The notes: a model not told the origin generated them from the sequence alone. 64,000 nucleotides of DNA from Paractinoplanes ferrugineus (GCF_016862195.1 NZ_BOMM01000003.1:248001-312000); one strand, 5' to 3'. Shown: positions 35,977 through 44,726, counted from the first letter of the stretch. Made by a program: numbers and translations.

Positions 35977-37163
35977 TGCCGGCAAACTGGAACAACTACA
36001 ACTTGCCGGCCATCCAGCAGATGCTCGAGCCCGACAACGTCTGCACCGGCGCCGACCGCGTACTGGCCTGGGACTCACTGGCCACCGCGGTGAACGACCA
36101 GCACACCCGCCTCCAGACGGCCGGCCGCAAACTCGCCGACGCCTGGCCCCCGGAGCGCAACGACTCAGCCGTCACCTTCCTCAGCCAGATCGACGTCCTC
36201 CTCGACTCGATGAAGGAGACGATGACCGCCGCCGCCAACACACATGCCGGGCTGCGCGGCGTCATGGCGGCAATCAGCAAGGCCCAAGCCGACGTCCGCG
36301 AACTGGGCGCCGGCCGCGCATCGGTGAGCACCGACATCATGCCGCGCTTCATCGACCACGCCGAAGACGAATACGACGCCAAGGCCCAGCAGGCGATGCG
36401 CGAGATGGAAGCCGCAATCGCCGACCACAGCAAACAGATCACCGCACCCGCGCTGTACGCCTTGAAACCGGCTGCCAACGACGGCCCCGGCATACCCGAT
36501 CCCCACGGCGGCAGTTCGGCGGCGAGCGCTTCCGGCTCCGGTTCGACGGTGCGAGCGACACCAATAGAAGTCCCGGTGCCGCACGACCCGGTTCTGCCGG
36601 ATCCGATTGCCGGCTCGGAGACCGGTGGGTCCGGCTCTGGTTCGATCACTGATCCATCGCTGGGTATCGGCCCGGGTCTCAGCGGTGTCGTCGCGACACC
36701 GCCACCTGCCCCGTTGACCAGCCCGACCTCCACATTGGGGTTGCCGACCAGCACAGGCACAGGTTCCGGGGGAATACCGGGGCAGTTGCCTGCCGGAGTG
36801 GGACTGATCGCGGGCGGTGGCCTCGGCGCCGGCGGAGGGCTCGGATTCGGCATACCCGGGGTTCCCGGTGGCCGAGCGGCGGCAAGCTCGCGACGTGCCG
36901 TGTCGATACGTCGGGGTCTGCCGTCCGGCGCGGTGCTGGGCGAGGGAGGGCTAGCTGGTGGCCGCGGGGCGGTCGCGGGCCAGATGCCGCTCGAAGGTCA
37001 GCCAGGTCGACGGGGCACACGAGGCGAGAATGGTGATTCCCTGATCGCCGGCGAAGCAGATGAGCAGTGGGAGACCGCCGAGGGGGTAGCGCCGGTGATC
37101 GCTCCGGACGACACCAAGGTCTGGCACGATCCGGGTTTCGGCGTACTTGGTTTCGGCCGATGA
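35976..37163 (+). CDS. Helical-plus-Gly/Pro-rich protein, putative type VII substrate
   Basis: 395 residues. The first ~165 are helical and PPE/EspB-like in character (LATAVNDQHTRLQTAGRKLADAW, then long amphipathic helices to KQITAPAL). Residues ~170-330 are Pro/Gly/Ser-rich and probably disordered; the end is acidic (EADEQWETAEGVAPVIAPDDTKVWHDPGFG). No signal peptide. Overlaps the upstream small helical gene by 1 base and the mycosin gene by 4 bases (ATGA). I infer a secreted substrate that might be processed by the adjacent mycosin, analogous to EspB; not a recognised family by sequence. Confidence 0.6.
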   Translation: MPANWNNYNLPAIQQMLEPDNVCTGADRVLAWDSLATAVNDQHTRLQTAGRKLADAWPPERNDSAVTFLSQIDVLLDSMKETMTAAANTHAGLRGVMAAISKAQADVRELGAGRASVSTDIMPRFIDHAEDEYDAKAQQAMREMEAAIADHSKQITAPALYALKPAANDGPGIPDPHGGSSAASASGSGSTVRATPIEVPVPHDPVLPDPIAGSETGGSGSGSITDPSLGIGPGLSGVVATPPPAPLTSPTSTLGLPTSTGTGSGGIPGQLPAGVGLIAGGGLGAGGGLGFGIPGVPGGRAAASSRRAVSIRRGLPSGAVLGEGGLAGGRGAVAGQMPLEGQPGRRGTRGENGDSLIAGEADEQWETAEGVAPVIAPDDTKVWHDPGFGVLGFGR

Positions 37164-38278
37164 TCCGAGGTTTCATGGCTGGTGCTGCGGTCGCCCTCAC
37201 GATGGTGGCGGTAACCGGAGCTCCAGCGATGGCGGATACGACCCGGGATCGACAGTGGTACCTCGGCGATCTGAAAGTCGCCGAGGCACACAAGATCACT
37301 AAGGGTGCGGGTGTAACTGTCGCATTGATCGACACTGGCGTCGATCCCGATCACCCTGATCTTGCTGATGCGCTGCTTCCCGGCCTCAATACTGTTGAGA
37401 GCGACCTGTCCGGCACCAAGGGCACCGAGGACGTGGACGGCCACGGCACCGCTATGGCCGGAATTGTGGCTGGGCGGGGTCACGGTTCTGGTGCCGGAGT
37501 GCTGGGCATCGCGCCAGCGGCCAAGATTCTTCCCATCGCCACGGGAGGTAGCGGCTTCAAACCGTCCTCCTACATCGCGAAAGCGGTCGACTTCGCCATT
37601 CAAAGACACGTCGGCGTGATCAACATGTCGTTCGGCGGAGCTGATGACGAGACTGTGCACGCGGCGATCCGCAAGGCTCAAGCGGCCGACATCGTCTTGG
37701 TCGCTGCCGCTGGAAACGACGACGCAATCGGAAACTCGGCTGGTCAATACCCGGGGAGATATCTCGAAGTCTTGGCGGTCGGGGCGTATGGCAAAGACCG
37801 AAAAATCGCCTCGATCTCGATCGTCGGCCCGCACGTCGATCTTGCGGCTCCGGGGGGCCAGATCATGAGCACTGCCAAGGGCGGGGGCTATGAGGTCAGC
37901 GGCGGGACCAGTGATGCGACCGCGATTGTCAGTGGGGCGGCGGCTCTGGTTCGGGCGAAATTTCCGGGCCTGAGTGCGGCGGAGGTCGTGCATCGGCTTA
38001 CGGCGACGGCGGATGATGCTGGGCCGGCTGGGCGCGACGACGCGTACGGCTATGGGCTGTTGAATGTGGTCAAAGCTCTTACCGCCGACGTGGCGCCGCT
38101 GCCCAGTGGTGGAGTGGCGTCGGCTGTGCCGACGCAGGCGGCGCCGCCGGTGGGCGCCGAGTCGGACGGTCTGCCGAAGCCGGTCGGGGTGCTGGTGCCG
38201 GCGTTGATCGGCGGGGGACTGGTGCTGCTTGGCGGGGTGGCCGCGGCGGTGTTCTGGGTGCGGCGGCGGAGCGGCTGA
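37160..38278 (+). CDS. Mycosin-like subtilase (type VII-associated protease)
   Basis: 372-residue S8 protease anchored outside the membrane: signal peptide (1-25, ends ...GAPAMA), catalytic Asp in ALIDTGVDPDHPDL, His in DVDGHGTAMAGIVAG, Asn of the oxyanion hole in AAAGNDD, Ser in GGTSDATAIVSGAAALV, then a Pro-rich linker and a C-terminal membrane helix (~342-365) with an RRRS tail. This is the mycosin (MycP) architecture required for ESX secretion. The motif after the Ser lacks the usual Pro. The ATG overlaps the previous stop. No eccB, C, D or E genes are present nearby. Confidence 0.85.
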   Translation: MIRGFMAGAAVALTMVAVTGAPAMADTTRDRQWYLGDLKVAEAHKITKGAGVTVALIDTGVDPDHPDLADALLPGLNTVESDLSGTKGTEDVDGHGTAMAGIVAGRGHGSGAGVLGIAPAAKILPIATGGSGFKPSSYIAKAVDFAIQRHVGVINMSFGGADDETVHAAIRKAQAADIVLVAAAGNDDAIGNSAGQYPGRYLEVLAVGAYGKDRKIASISIVGPHVDLAAPGGQIMSTAKGGGYEVSGGTSDATAIVSGAAALVRAKFPGLSAAEVVHRLTATADDAGPAGRDDAYGYGLLNVVKALTADVAPLPSGGVASAVPTQAAPPVGAESDGLPKPVGVLVPALIGGGLVLLGGVAAAVFWVRRRSG

Positions 38279-38339
38279 AACGGTGTGAGCCGGGCTGCGT
38301 CGGACTGCTCCCGAAGTCTGTCGCGCCCGGCTCACCGTT
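38279..38339 (+). terminator. Long hairpin after the mycosin gene
   Basis: AACGGTGTGAGCCGGGC, starting right at the stop codon, pairs with GCCCGGCTCACCGTT (38325-38339) over 15 bp with a 2-base bulge; the 29-base loop can fold further. A strong terminator-like structure without T-run. The rest of 38340-38546 contains no gene that I can support. Confidence 0.6.
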
Positions 38340-38546
38340 GCCGCGGGACTCGGGCTGGTCCCGTTAGTCCGAGGGCCCCGCAACGTTCCCCAGATCCGCC
38401 TGCGGACATCACGCTACGTGCCGGCTTGGTGCGGGCGGAAGCGGGGAATGCTCGAAATGGCCGTTCGGGCAGGCCAACATAGGCGACAGATCCGGAAATC
38501 ACCGGACACCGGGGCTTAATGGGACTTCGGGTGTCACGCAGGGTGA

Positions 38547-39269
38547 TCAGTCGTCGCGGCGGACGGACTCGATCAGGGCCAGGATCTGGCGGAGCGCCGG
38601 GCGCAGGACGCGCAGCCGGGACAGGCTCACCATGCGGTCGATCAGCGGCACCGCGCCGTCGATCAGGCGTCGGGTGCGGCGCTGGTCGGGTGATTTGTCG
38701 TAGACCCAGAACAGGATCACGCCCATCCAGCCGAGCCACAGCAGTTCCGGCAGTTCCTTGCGGAGCTCGGGGTCGAGTTTGACGGTCGAGCCGTCGAGCA
38801 CGTCCCGGAAGATCGCGATCGACGCGTCGCGGGCCGGCGAGGAGGCGCTGGAGAACGGGCTCAGGGGCGAGGACGGCTCGGCCGCGTACTTGAAGAATGT
38901 GGCGGCGAAGGAATGGTACGGCCCATTGACGTCGATCCCGACGTGCATGACTCCACGGAGGCGGGCCGCGAACTCCTTCTCGTCGGCGAGCACCCGCACC
39001 GACGCGACCCGCATCTCGTCCTGATTGCGGTCGTAGAACCCCTGGATCAGGTGTTCCTTGGAGTCGAAGTAGTAATACGCGTTTCCGACCGCGACACCCG
39101 CCTCCTTGGCGATGGCCCGCATGGTCGTCTCGGCGTATCCCCGCTCGCGGAACAACCGCAGCGCCGTCTCGAGGATCAGCTGGCGCGTCTGTTCGCCCCG
39201 GGCCTGCCGCGTCGGGGCAGGGGTGCCCGGCTCGGTGGGGTCAGCGGCAGCGGTCGTCACATTGGTCAC
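38547..39269 (-). CDS. TetR/AcrR family regulator
   Basis: About 240 residues. DNA-binding domain: TRQLILETALRLFRERGYAETTMRAIAKEAGVAVGNAYYYFDSKEHLIQGFYDR, with the recognition helix GNAYYYFDSK. The C-terminal domain is helical with a Ser/Pro loop (EPSSPLSPFSSASSPARD). Start uncertain between GTG 39269 and GTG 39260; both overlap the end of the DUF393 gene. Last gene of a three-gene operon whose promoter carries two TTGAACG(C/T)GTTCAA palindromes, the likely autoregulatory operators. Confidence 0.88.
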   Translation of the reverse strand: MTNVTTAAADPTEPGTPAPTRQARGEQTRQLILETALRLFRERGYAETTMRAIAKEAGVAVGNAYYYFDSKEHLIQGFYDRNQDEMRVASVRVLADEKEFAARLRGVMHVGIDVNGPYHSFAATFFKYAAEPSSPLSPFSSASSPARDASIAIFRDVLDGSTVKLDPELRKELPELLWLGWMGVILFWVYDKSPDQRRTRRLIDGAVPLIDRMVSLSRLRVLRPALRQILALIESVRRDD

Positions 39270-39693
39270 GGTAGTCCGCCGTACCTGTCCGGTCCGGCCC
39301 CGGGGATCGGGTCCGCTCCCGAACCGCGGAGATCGCGGCGATGAAGCGCCTGGCTCCCGGCAGCAGCCGGGGGTGGGCGAAGCGTTCGGCGGTGGCCCGG
39401 TAGTCGGTGAGCGCCCACAGGCAGGCGAACCACGCCGCGTCACCGGAGTAGTAGGAGCCGTCGTCCGCGACCACCGTGAGGTCACGCATCGTGGCCGCAT
39501 GGTCAAGCCCGGGGAAGAGCGAGCGGGCGTCGGGCGATCCGGCCGGAGCGAACTTGAGGGGTACGAGCTGGGCCCGGCTCGCCAGCCAACGATGAGCGGT
39601 GCGACAGACCGGGCAGCCCTCGTCGTAGAGAACCGTGAAGGACCCGACCCGGCCGGCCCCGTGACCGGCCGGGTCGGAGTGCGCGGTGGTCAT
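39241..39693 (-). CDS. DUF393 thiol-oxidoreductase-like protein
   Basis: 150-residue DUF393 (DCC family) protein. The hallmark D-x-x-C-x-x-C is present as YDEGCPVCRTAHRW near residue 22-35, followed by LVPLKFAP and a GDAAWFACLWAL helix. These are thioredoxin-like proteins suspected to handle disulfides. The start ATG overlaps the stop of the membrane-protein gene (ATGA), and its own end overlaps the tetR start, so all three genes are translationally coupled. Confidence 0.85.
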   Translation of the reverse strand: MTTAHSDPAGHGAGRVGSFTVLYDEGCPVCRTAHRWLASRAQLVPLKFAPAGSPDARSLFPGLDHAATMRDLTVVADDGSYYSGDAAWFACLWALTDYRATAERFAHPRLLPGARRFIAAISAVRERTRSPGPDRTGTADYRDQCDDRCR

Positions 39694-40097
39694 GGGCGGG
39701 CCGGGTGCATCGGCAGGCGCCCGGTCGGCGGGAGGGGCGGCTGGACCTGTTGGTGGCGGAGCCGGCCGCGGCGGTAGCGGCCGAGGAAGAACACATTGCA
39801 GAAGTGCAGGATGCCGAGCACCAGCAGGACGAGGCCGACCTTGGTGGAGAGGGTCTCGAGCGCCGCGCTGGTGTCTCCGACCTGCGCGCTGGACCGCATC
39901 GCGAACGTCACGTAACCGAGGTTCAGCAGGTAGAAGCCCATCACCAGCAGTTGGTTGACGGCTTTGGCGAGCTTCGTGTCGGCGAAGACGTCGGCGAGGA
40001 AGACCAGCCCGTTGCGGGAGAGCGTGGTCGCCACCCAGACCGTCAGGCCGATGCTGACCGCGAGGTAGAGCAGGTACATCCAGACCTTCGGAGCCAT
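39690..40097 (-). CDS. Small integral membrane protein, first gene of TetR operon
   Basis: 135-residue protein with three membrane helices (VWMYLLYLAVSIGLTVWVA, AVNQLLVMGFYLLNLGYVTFAM, VGLVLLVLGILHFCNVFFLG) and a basic, Pro-rich C-terminal tail. It belongs to a group of uncharacterised actinobacterial membrane proteins. I chose ATG 40097 (MAPKVW) because AAAGGCGA lies upstream; the longer reading from 40124 would run into the operator. Partner of the DUF393 protein by coupling; possibly a membrane redox pair (inference). Confidence 0.75.
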   Translation of the reverse strand: MAPKVWMYLLYLAVSIGLTVWVATTLSRNGLVFLADVFADTKLAKAVNQLLVMGFYLLNLGYVTFAMRSSAQVGDTSAALETLSTKVGLVLLVLGILHFCNVFFLGRYRRGRLRHQQVQPPLPPTGRLPMHPARP

Positions 40098-40110
40098 CGG
40101 ATCGCCTTTC

Positions 40111-40124
40111 TTGAACGTGTTCAA
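40111..40124. promoter_or_regulatory. TetR operator copy 1
   Basis: TTGAACGTGTTCAA, an inverted repeat with GT centre, 14 bases before the membrane-protein ATG. Confidence 0.7.
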
Positions 40125-40151
40125 CTATGTCGCGCTCAGCGTAAGGCCAAA

Positions 40152-40167
40152 CTTGAACGCGTTCAAG
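40152..40167. promoter_or_regulatory. TetR operator copy 2
   Basis: CTTGAACGCGTTCAAG, a perfect 16-bp palindrome, centre-to-centre 42 bp (four helical turns) from copy 1. It also lies just beyond the end of the GH3 gene. Confidence 0.72.
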
Positions 40168-40183
40168 AAATGTGATCTGGAAG

Positions 40184-41620
40184 TCAGGCGAGCCCGAGAA
40201 CCTCGGCGGCGGCGATCGAACTGGCCCGGCTCCCGCCGTAGGTGGTGATGAACGCCTGCACGCCGATCGGCCGCCAGGAGGAGGGCCACCCCATCTCGAC
40301 GACTGCCAAGGTGGTGGCCGCCGCGAGCGCCTCGATCAGGGCCCGATCCTCGGGAAGGCGGTGGACGCGGCGGCCGACCAGGACGATCGGCCGCCCGGCG
40401 GCGCGGGCGAGGATCTCCTCGGCCGACCCGGCGCCACCGGTGACCTCGAGGTGGGAGTCGCCGACGAGGGGACCGAGGCCCCACGGCACCCGCCCGACGG
40501 CGGCCGAGTGGACCGGCGCCAACTGCACCACGAGCGGCGATTCGAGCCCGGCCAGCACGCCCTGCACCCGAACGGCCCGCCGAGCGGCGACCAAACCCGA
40601 GCGGTCGTCGGGAGAAAGCGCTCTTCCGGTGGGGGCGCCGGGGGACGTCAATTCCGCCGTACGGGAAACCGCCTCTTCCAATCGCCCAAGCGCGAGTCGC
40701 CCGTCCCGGGTGGCCGCGCCGATCTCCGCCGCGACCGCCTCGATCAGCTCCGCCGAGCCGCGCGAACCGAGGCACAGCAGGTCGGCGCCCGCCGCGAGGG
40801 CCCGCACCGCCCCCTGCGGAACCCCGCCCGCCGCCAGCACCGCGCCGCTCATCTCGAGTGCGTCGGTGACGATGACGCCGGCGAAGGCTTGCTCCCGACG
40901 GAGCAGAGAGAGCGCTTCCCGGCTGAAGGTGGCCGGATCGCGCCCGGTGAGGGCCGGCACCCGGATGTGCGCCGTCATGACGGCGCGGACCCCGGCTCGG
41001 CTGGCCGCGGCGAACGGCGGCAGGTCGCGCGCCCGCAACACGTCGATCGACGCGTCGACGGTCGGCAGGGCCAGGTGCGAGTCGGCGATGGTGGCGCCGT
41101 GCCCCGGGAAGTGTTTCGCGCAGGCCGACACCCCGGCCTCCTGGAGCCCGGTGACGGCCGCCGCGGCGTGCCGGGACACCAGGTCGGTCGAGGCGCCGAA
41201 CGAGCGTGTCCCGATCACCGGGTTGTCGCCGGCGGTGTTCACGTCGACCACCGGGGCCAGGTCGAGGGTGATGCCCGCGGCCACCAGCGAGGCCCCGATC
41301 GAGGAGTAGATCGACCGGGTGAGTTCCGGGTCGTCGATCGCGCCGAGGGCGGCGTTGCCCGGATAGGGGCTGCCGGTGCGGTGGTCGAGCCGGGTGACGT
41401 CGCCGCCCTCCTCGTCGATCGCCACGATCACGTCGTCGCGGACCGCGCGCAGCGACGCGGTGAGTGCGCTCGGCGAGCCGTCGACGTTGCCACCGAACAG
41501 GGTGAATCCCGCCAGGCCGGAGCCCAGCAGGGACCGGGCCCACGGGGGTGCGGTCGGGCCGGGAAAAGCCCCCAGAAGAGTGCCGAGAGCGAGCCGGCGG
41601 AGACCCTCATCGATGACCAT
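40184..41620 (-). CDS. Glycoside hydrolase family 3 (NagZ-like)
   Basis: 478-residue GH3 enzyme, probably a beta-N-acetylglucosaminidase. N-terminal TIM barrel with GFTLFGGNV, VAIDEEGGDVTRL, APVVDVN and the NagZ-type loop KHFPGHGATIADSHLALP carrying the His/Asp catalytic dyad, and VTDALEMSG with the nucleophilic Asp. A second alpha/beta domain occupies ~320-478. No signal peptide from the chosen start. ATG 41620 is preceded by GGAAGGACAGC; longer readings lack an RBS. Divergent from a ROK regulator, suggesting control by an amino sugar (cell-wall recycling). Confidence 0.88.
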   Translation of the reverse strand: MVIDEGLRRLALGTLLGAFPGPTAPPWARSLLGSGLAGFTLFGGNVDGSPSALTASLRAVRDDVIVAIDEEGGDVTRLDHRTGSPYPGNAALGAIDDPELTRSIYSSIGASLVAAGITLDLAPVVDVNTAGDNPVIGTRSFGASTDLVSRHAAAAVTGLQEAGVSACAKHFPGHGATIADSHLALPTVDASIDVLRARDLPPFAAASRAGVRAVMTAHIRVPALTGRDPATFSREALSLLRREQAFAGVIVTDALEMSGAVLAAGGVPQGAVRALAAGADLLCLGSRGSAELIEAVAAEIGAATRDGRLALGRLEEAVSRTAELTSPGAPTGRALSPDDRSGLVAARRAVRVQGVLAGLESPLVVQLAPVHSAAVGRVPWGLGPLVGDSHLEVTGGAGSAEEILARAAGRPIVLVGRRVHRLPEDRALIEALAAATTLAVVEMGWPSSWRPIGVQAFITTYGGSRASSIAAAEVLGLA

Positions 41621-41792
41621 GCTGTCCTTCCGACGGCCCAAGTCTGGCTGATTGGGCTCGCGAGCTGCCATGATCGCTCCGAGTCGATGACGTGCACTGC
41701 GGACGGCTACGATGCCGACGGTTACCCTGCGGCTACGGCGTCGGGCTCGGAAAGCCAACTGAAAGCAATTTTAGGTACTAGGGGACGTAGTT

Positions 41793-42983
41793 ATGGCCGC
41801 CACCCGCCTTCCGGGCACACCCCGGCTGCTGCGCGCACTCAACGACCGCGCGGCGCTGGAACTGCTGCTCGACCGGGGTCCGCTGACCCGGGCCCAGCTC
41901 GGCGAGATGACCGGACTGAGCAAGGTCACCGCATCGCAGCTGGTGGAACGCCTCGAACAGCGGGGCCTCGTGCGCCGGGTCGGCGAGCAGGCCGGCGGTC
42001 GCGGACCGAACGCGCAGCTCTACGCGGTCACCCCGGGTAGCGCCCACGTGATCGGCGTCGACGTCGGCCCCGAGCGGGTCGCCGCCGCCTGCGCCGACAT
42101 CACCGGCGCCATCGTCAGCCGCGTCGAGCAGTCCACCAAGGACACCGACGACCCGGTCGGAGTCGTGCACAACGCGGTCGTGCAGGCCGCGGCCGAGGCC
42201 GGCACCGACATGACCTCGGTGCGCCGGGTCGTGCTCGGCACGCCCGGTCTGGTCGACCCGGCCAGCGGTGAGATCTCGTTCGCGTGGGACCTGCCGCGCT
42301 GGCACCGGGGCCTGCTCGACGACCTGCGCCGCGATCTGAGCACCCCGGTCGTCTTCGGCAACGACGTCAACCTGGCCGCGATCGCCGAGCAGAGCGCCGG
42401 TGCCGCCAAGGGCATGCGCGACTTCGTGCTGATCTGGATCGGCCGCGGCGTCGGCCTGGCAAGCGTCATCGACGGCCGCCTCCACCAGGGTTCCACAGGC
42501 GCCGCGGGCGAGATCGGCTATCTACCGGTAGCCGGCGCCGAGGTGCCGCGCCACCAGTCGAAGCGGGCCCAGAAGGGCGGCGTGCGCGGTGCGTTCCAGA
42601 GCATCGCGGGGGCCGACGCGGTCAAGGCGATCGGCAAGAAGTACGGCTTCCGCGGCAACGAGGCGTCCGACGTGATCCGGGCCGCTGTCGAGTCGGGCGA
42701 CGCCGGCGATCAGGTTCTCGACGAACTGGCCGAGAAGCTGGCCCTCGGGGTGGCCGCCACGTGCGTGGTCCTCGACCCGCCGTTGGTGGTGCTGGCCGGC
42801 GAGGTGAGCCAGGCCGGTGGCATCGGGCTGGCCGAGCGGGTCGAGCGCGAGGTGGCGGCGATCACCCTGGTCACCCCGAAGGTCGTGATCACCGAGGTGG
42901 AGTCGGAACCGGTGCTGCACGGCGCCCTGCACACGGCCCTGGACGCGGTCCGCGACGAGGTGTTCGGGTCGACCACGGGGTGA
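41793..42983 (+). CDS. ROK family transcriptional regulator
   Basis: 396 residues: N-terminal winged helix (~15-70; LTRAQLGEMTGLSKVTASQLVERLEQRGLVRRVG) and a ROK sugar-kinase-like domain (~80-390) with GVDVGPERVAAACADI, FGNDVNLAAIAE and GRGVGLASVIDG, plus STGAAGEIGYLP. The usual ROK zinc-binding CxCGxxGC cluster is missing (that region reads VPRHQSKRAQKGG), so it should be metal-free. Likely a sugar-responsive repressor of the divergent GH3 gene. The 172-bp gap to GH3 holds the promoters; I see no clear palindrome in it. Confidence 0.88.
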   Translation: MAATRLPGTPRLLRALNDRAALELLLDRGPLTRAQLGEMTGLSKVTASQLVERLEQRGLVRRVGEQAGGRGPNAQLYAVTPGSAHVIGVDVGPERVAAACADITGAIVSRVEQSTKDTDDPVGVVHNAVVQAAAEAGTDMTSVRRVVLGTPGLVDPASGEISFAWDLPRWHRGLLDDLRRDLSTPVVFGNDVNLAAIAEQSAGAAKGMRDFVLIWIGRGVGLASVIDGRLHQGSTGAAGEIGYLPVAGAEVPRHQSKRAQKGGVRGAFQSIAGADAVKAIGKKYGFRGNEASDVIRAAVESGDAGDQVLDELAEKLALGVAATCVVLDPPLVVLAGEVSQAGGIGLAERVEREVAAITLVTPKVVITEVESEPVLHGALHTALDAVRDEVFGSTTG

Positions 42984-43019
42984 GCCCGGCCGGGTGGGGC
43001 GGCGTGGAAGGATGAAGCC

Positions 43020-43835
43020 GTGCTCGAGCCTGCCGTACGAATCCCGCCCCACGACGACACCGTCATCGCGTTCGACCGGGTCAGCGTCATCCGCAGTGGA
43101 AACCATCTGGTCCGGGGACTGTCCTGGCAGGTGGAGCTGGATGAGCGCTGGGTGGTCCTGGGGCCGAACGGAGCGGGCAAGACCACATTGCTCAACCTGG
43201 CCTCGGGCCGGCTGCACCCGTCGCGCGGCACGGCGTTCGTGCTGGGTGAGCGCCTCGGCCGCACCGACGTCAACGAGCTGCGCATGCGCATCGGCCTGTC
43301 GACGGGCCAGTTCGGCGAGCGCCTGCCGGCCGACGAGCGGGTCCTCGACGTGGTCGTCACGGCCGCCTGGTCGGTGGTGGGCCGCTGGCGGGAGAGCTAC
43401 GACCCGCAGGACGAGGGCCGCGCCCGCCAACTGCTCGGCCAGCTCGGCATGGGCTCGCTGGTCGACCGCGAGTTCGGCACGCTTTCCGAGGGCGAGCGCA
43501 AGCGCACCCTGATCGCCCGAGCGCTGATGACCGACCCGGAACTGATGCTGCTCGACGAGCCGACCGCGGGCCTCGACCTGGGCGGCCGGGAGGACCTGAT
43601 CGCCCGGCTGACCGAGCTGGCCCTCGACCCCGACTCGCCGGCCATGGTGCTGGTGACCCACCACGTCGAGGAGATCCCGCCCGGGTTCACCCACGCGATG
43701 CTGCTGCGTGAGGGCGCGATCGTGGCGGCGGGCCCGCTCGGCGAGGTGATGACCGCCGACAACCTGTCCAAGACGTTCGGCCTGCCGCTGGTCGTGGACC
43801 GGTTCGGCGACCGTTACGCGGCGCGGGCGGCTTAG
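43020..43835 (+). CDS. ABC transporter ATP-binding protein (stand-alone)
   Basis: 271 residues: Walker A GPNGAGKTT (~49-57), signature LSEGERKR, Walker B LMLLDEPTAGLDLGG, H-loop VTHHVEEIPPGFTH. This HHVEEIP form is typical of ModF/YlmA-type ATPases that occur without a membrane partner in actinobacteria. GTG start, GGAAGGA upstream. The next gene, a PfkB kinase, begins immediately after the stop, implying co-transcription. No permease is adjacent, so transport by this protein is not established. Confidence 0.86.
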   Translation: MLEPAVRIPPHDDTVIAFDRVSVIRSGNHLVRGLSWQVELDERWVVLGPNGAGKTTLLNLASGRLHPSRGTAFVLGERLGRTDVNELRMRIGLSTGQFGERLPADERVLDVVVTAAWSVVGRWRESYDPQDEGRARQLLGQLGMGSLVDREFGTLSEGERKRTLIARALMTDPELMLLDEPTAGLDLGGREDLIARLTELALDPDSPAMVLVTHHVEEIPPGFTHAMLLREGAIVAAGPLGEVMTADNLSKTFGLPLVVDRFGDRYAARAA

Positions 43836-44726
43836 GTGGCGCCGCGCATCGTGGTGGCCGGCAGCGCCAACATGGACCTGGTCGGGATCGCCGAGCGGCT
43901 GCCGCTGCCGGGCGAGACCGTGCTCGGCAGCGATTTCGTGATGATGCCCGGCGGCAAGGGCGCCAACCAGGCGATCGCCGCGGCGCGGGCGGGCAGCGGG
44001 TCGGTGTTCCTGGGCGCGATCGGCTCCGACTCGTTCGGCGTGACGCTCAACGCCCGGCTGCACGCCGCCGGGGTGGACGTCACCCACGTGCGCACCAGTT
44101 ACGGCGCCTCCGGGGTGGCCGTGATCATGGTGGACCACGCCGGGGAGAACGCGATCCTGGTGTCGCCCGGCGCCAACAGCACCTTCACCAACCTCAACGA
44201 GGACGAGGCGCGGCTGATCGCGGGCGGCGACGTGCTGCTCTGCCAGCTGGAGATCCCGGTCGAGACGGTCACCGCGGCCTGCACGGCGGCCCGCGCCGGT
44301 GGCACCCGGACGATCCTGAACGCGGCGCCCGCCCGGGAACTGCCCGCCGACCTGCTCGCCAACGTCGACCTGCTGGTGGTCAACGAGCTCGAGGCGCAGA
44401 CGATCACCGATTCGCAGTCACCCGACATGGCCGCCCTGCTCGCGCTCGTGCCGCGGGTGGTGCTGACCCTCGGCGGTTCCGGCTCGCGCTATGCCGAGCG
44501 GGACGGGCGCGACGAGTTCGTGCCCGCCTTCAAGGTCGAGCCGACCGACACCACGGCCGCCGGTGACGCGTTCACCGGCGCGCTGGCCGTGGCGTGGGGC
44601 GAGGGTCGCGACCTGATCGAGGCGGTGCGCTGGGCCAACGCGGCCGGCGCGGCGTGCGTACGCAAGCTTGGGGCGTCGAATGCCCTGCCCACCCGGACCG
44701 AGATCGACGAGATCTTCCAGGGCTGA
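43836..44726 (+). CDS. PfkB family carbohydrate kinase (ribokinase-like)
   Basis: 296-residue sugar kinase. N-terminal PfkB signature GGKGANQAIAAARAG, anion hole and catalytic base in TDTTAAGDAFTGAL near residue 242-255, with GSGSRYAERDG as the nucleotide-binding strand. ATP-dependent phosphorylation of a pentose such as ribose is the likeliest reaction, but related kinases use other sugars or nucleosides. GTG start abuts the ABC ATPase stop with no spacing. Confidence 0.86.
   Translation: MAPRIVVAGSANMDLVGIAERLPLPGETVLGSDFVMMPGGKGANQAIAAARAGSGSVFLGAIGSDSFGVTLNARLHAAGVDVTHVRTSYGASGVAVIMVDHAGENAILVSPGANSTFTNLNEDEARLIAGGDVLLCQLEIPVETVTAACTAARAGGTRTILNAAPARELPADLLANVDLLVVNELEAQTITDSQSPDMAALLALVPRVVLTLGGSGSRYAERDGRDEFVPAFKVEPTDTTAAGDAFTGALAVAWGEGRDLIEAVRWANAAGAACVRKLGASNALPTRTEIDEIFQG

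Noticed and set aside
38340-38546. Small gene between the mycosin and TetR genes
   Set aside because: Short frames exist on both strands but none has a ribosome-binding site or recognisable protein pattern.
43020-44726. Ribose ABC importer operon
   Set aside because: There is a PfkB kinase and one ATPase, but no permease or binding protein, and the ATPase has a single domain unlike RbsA.
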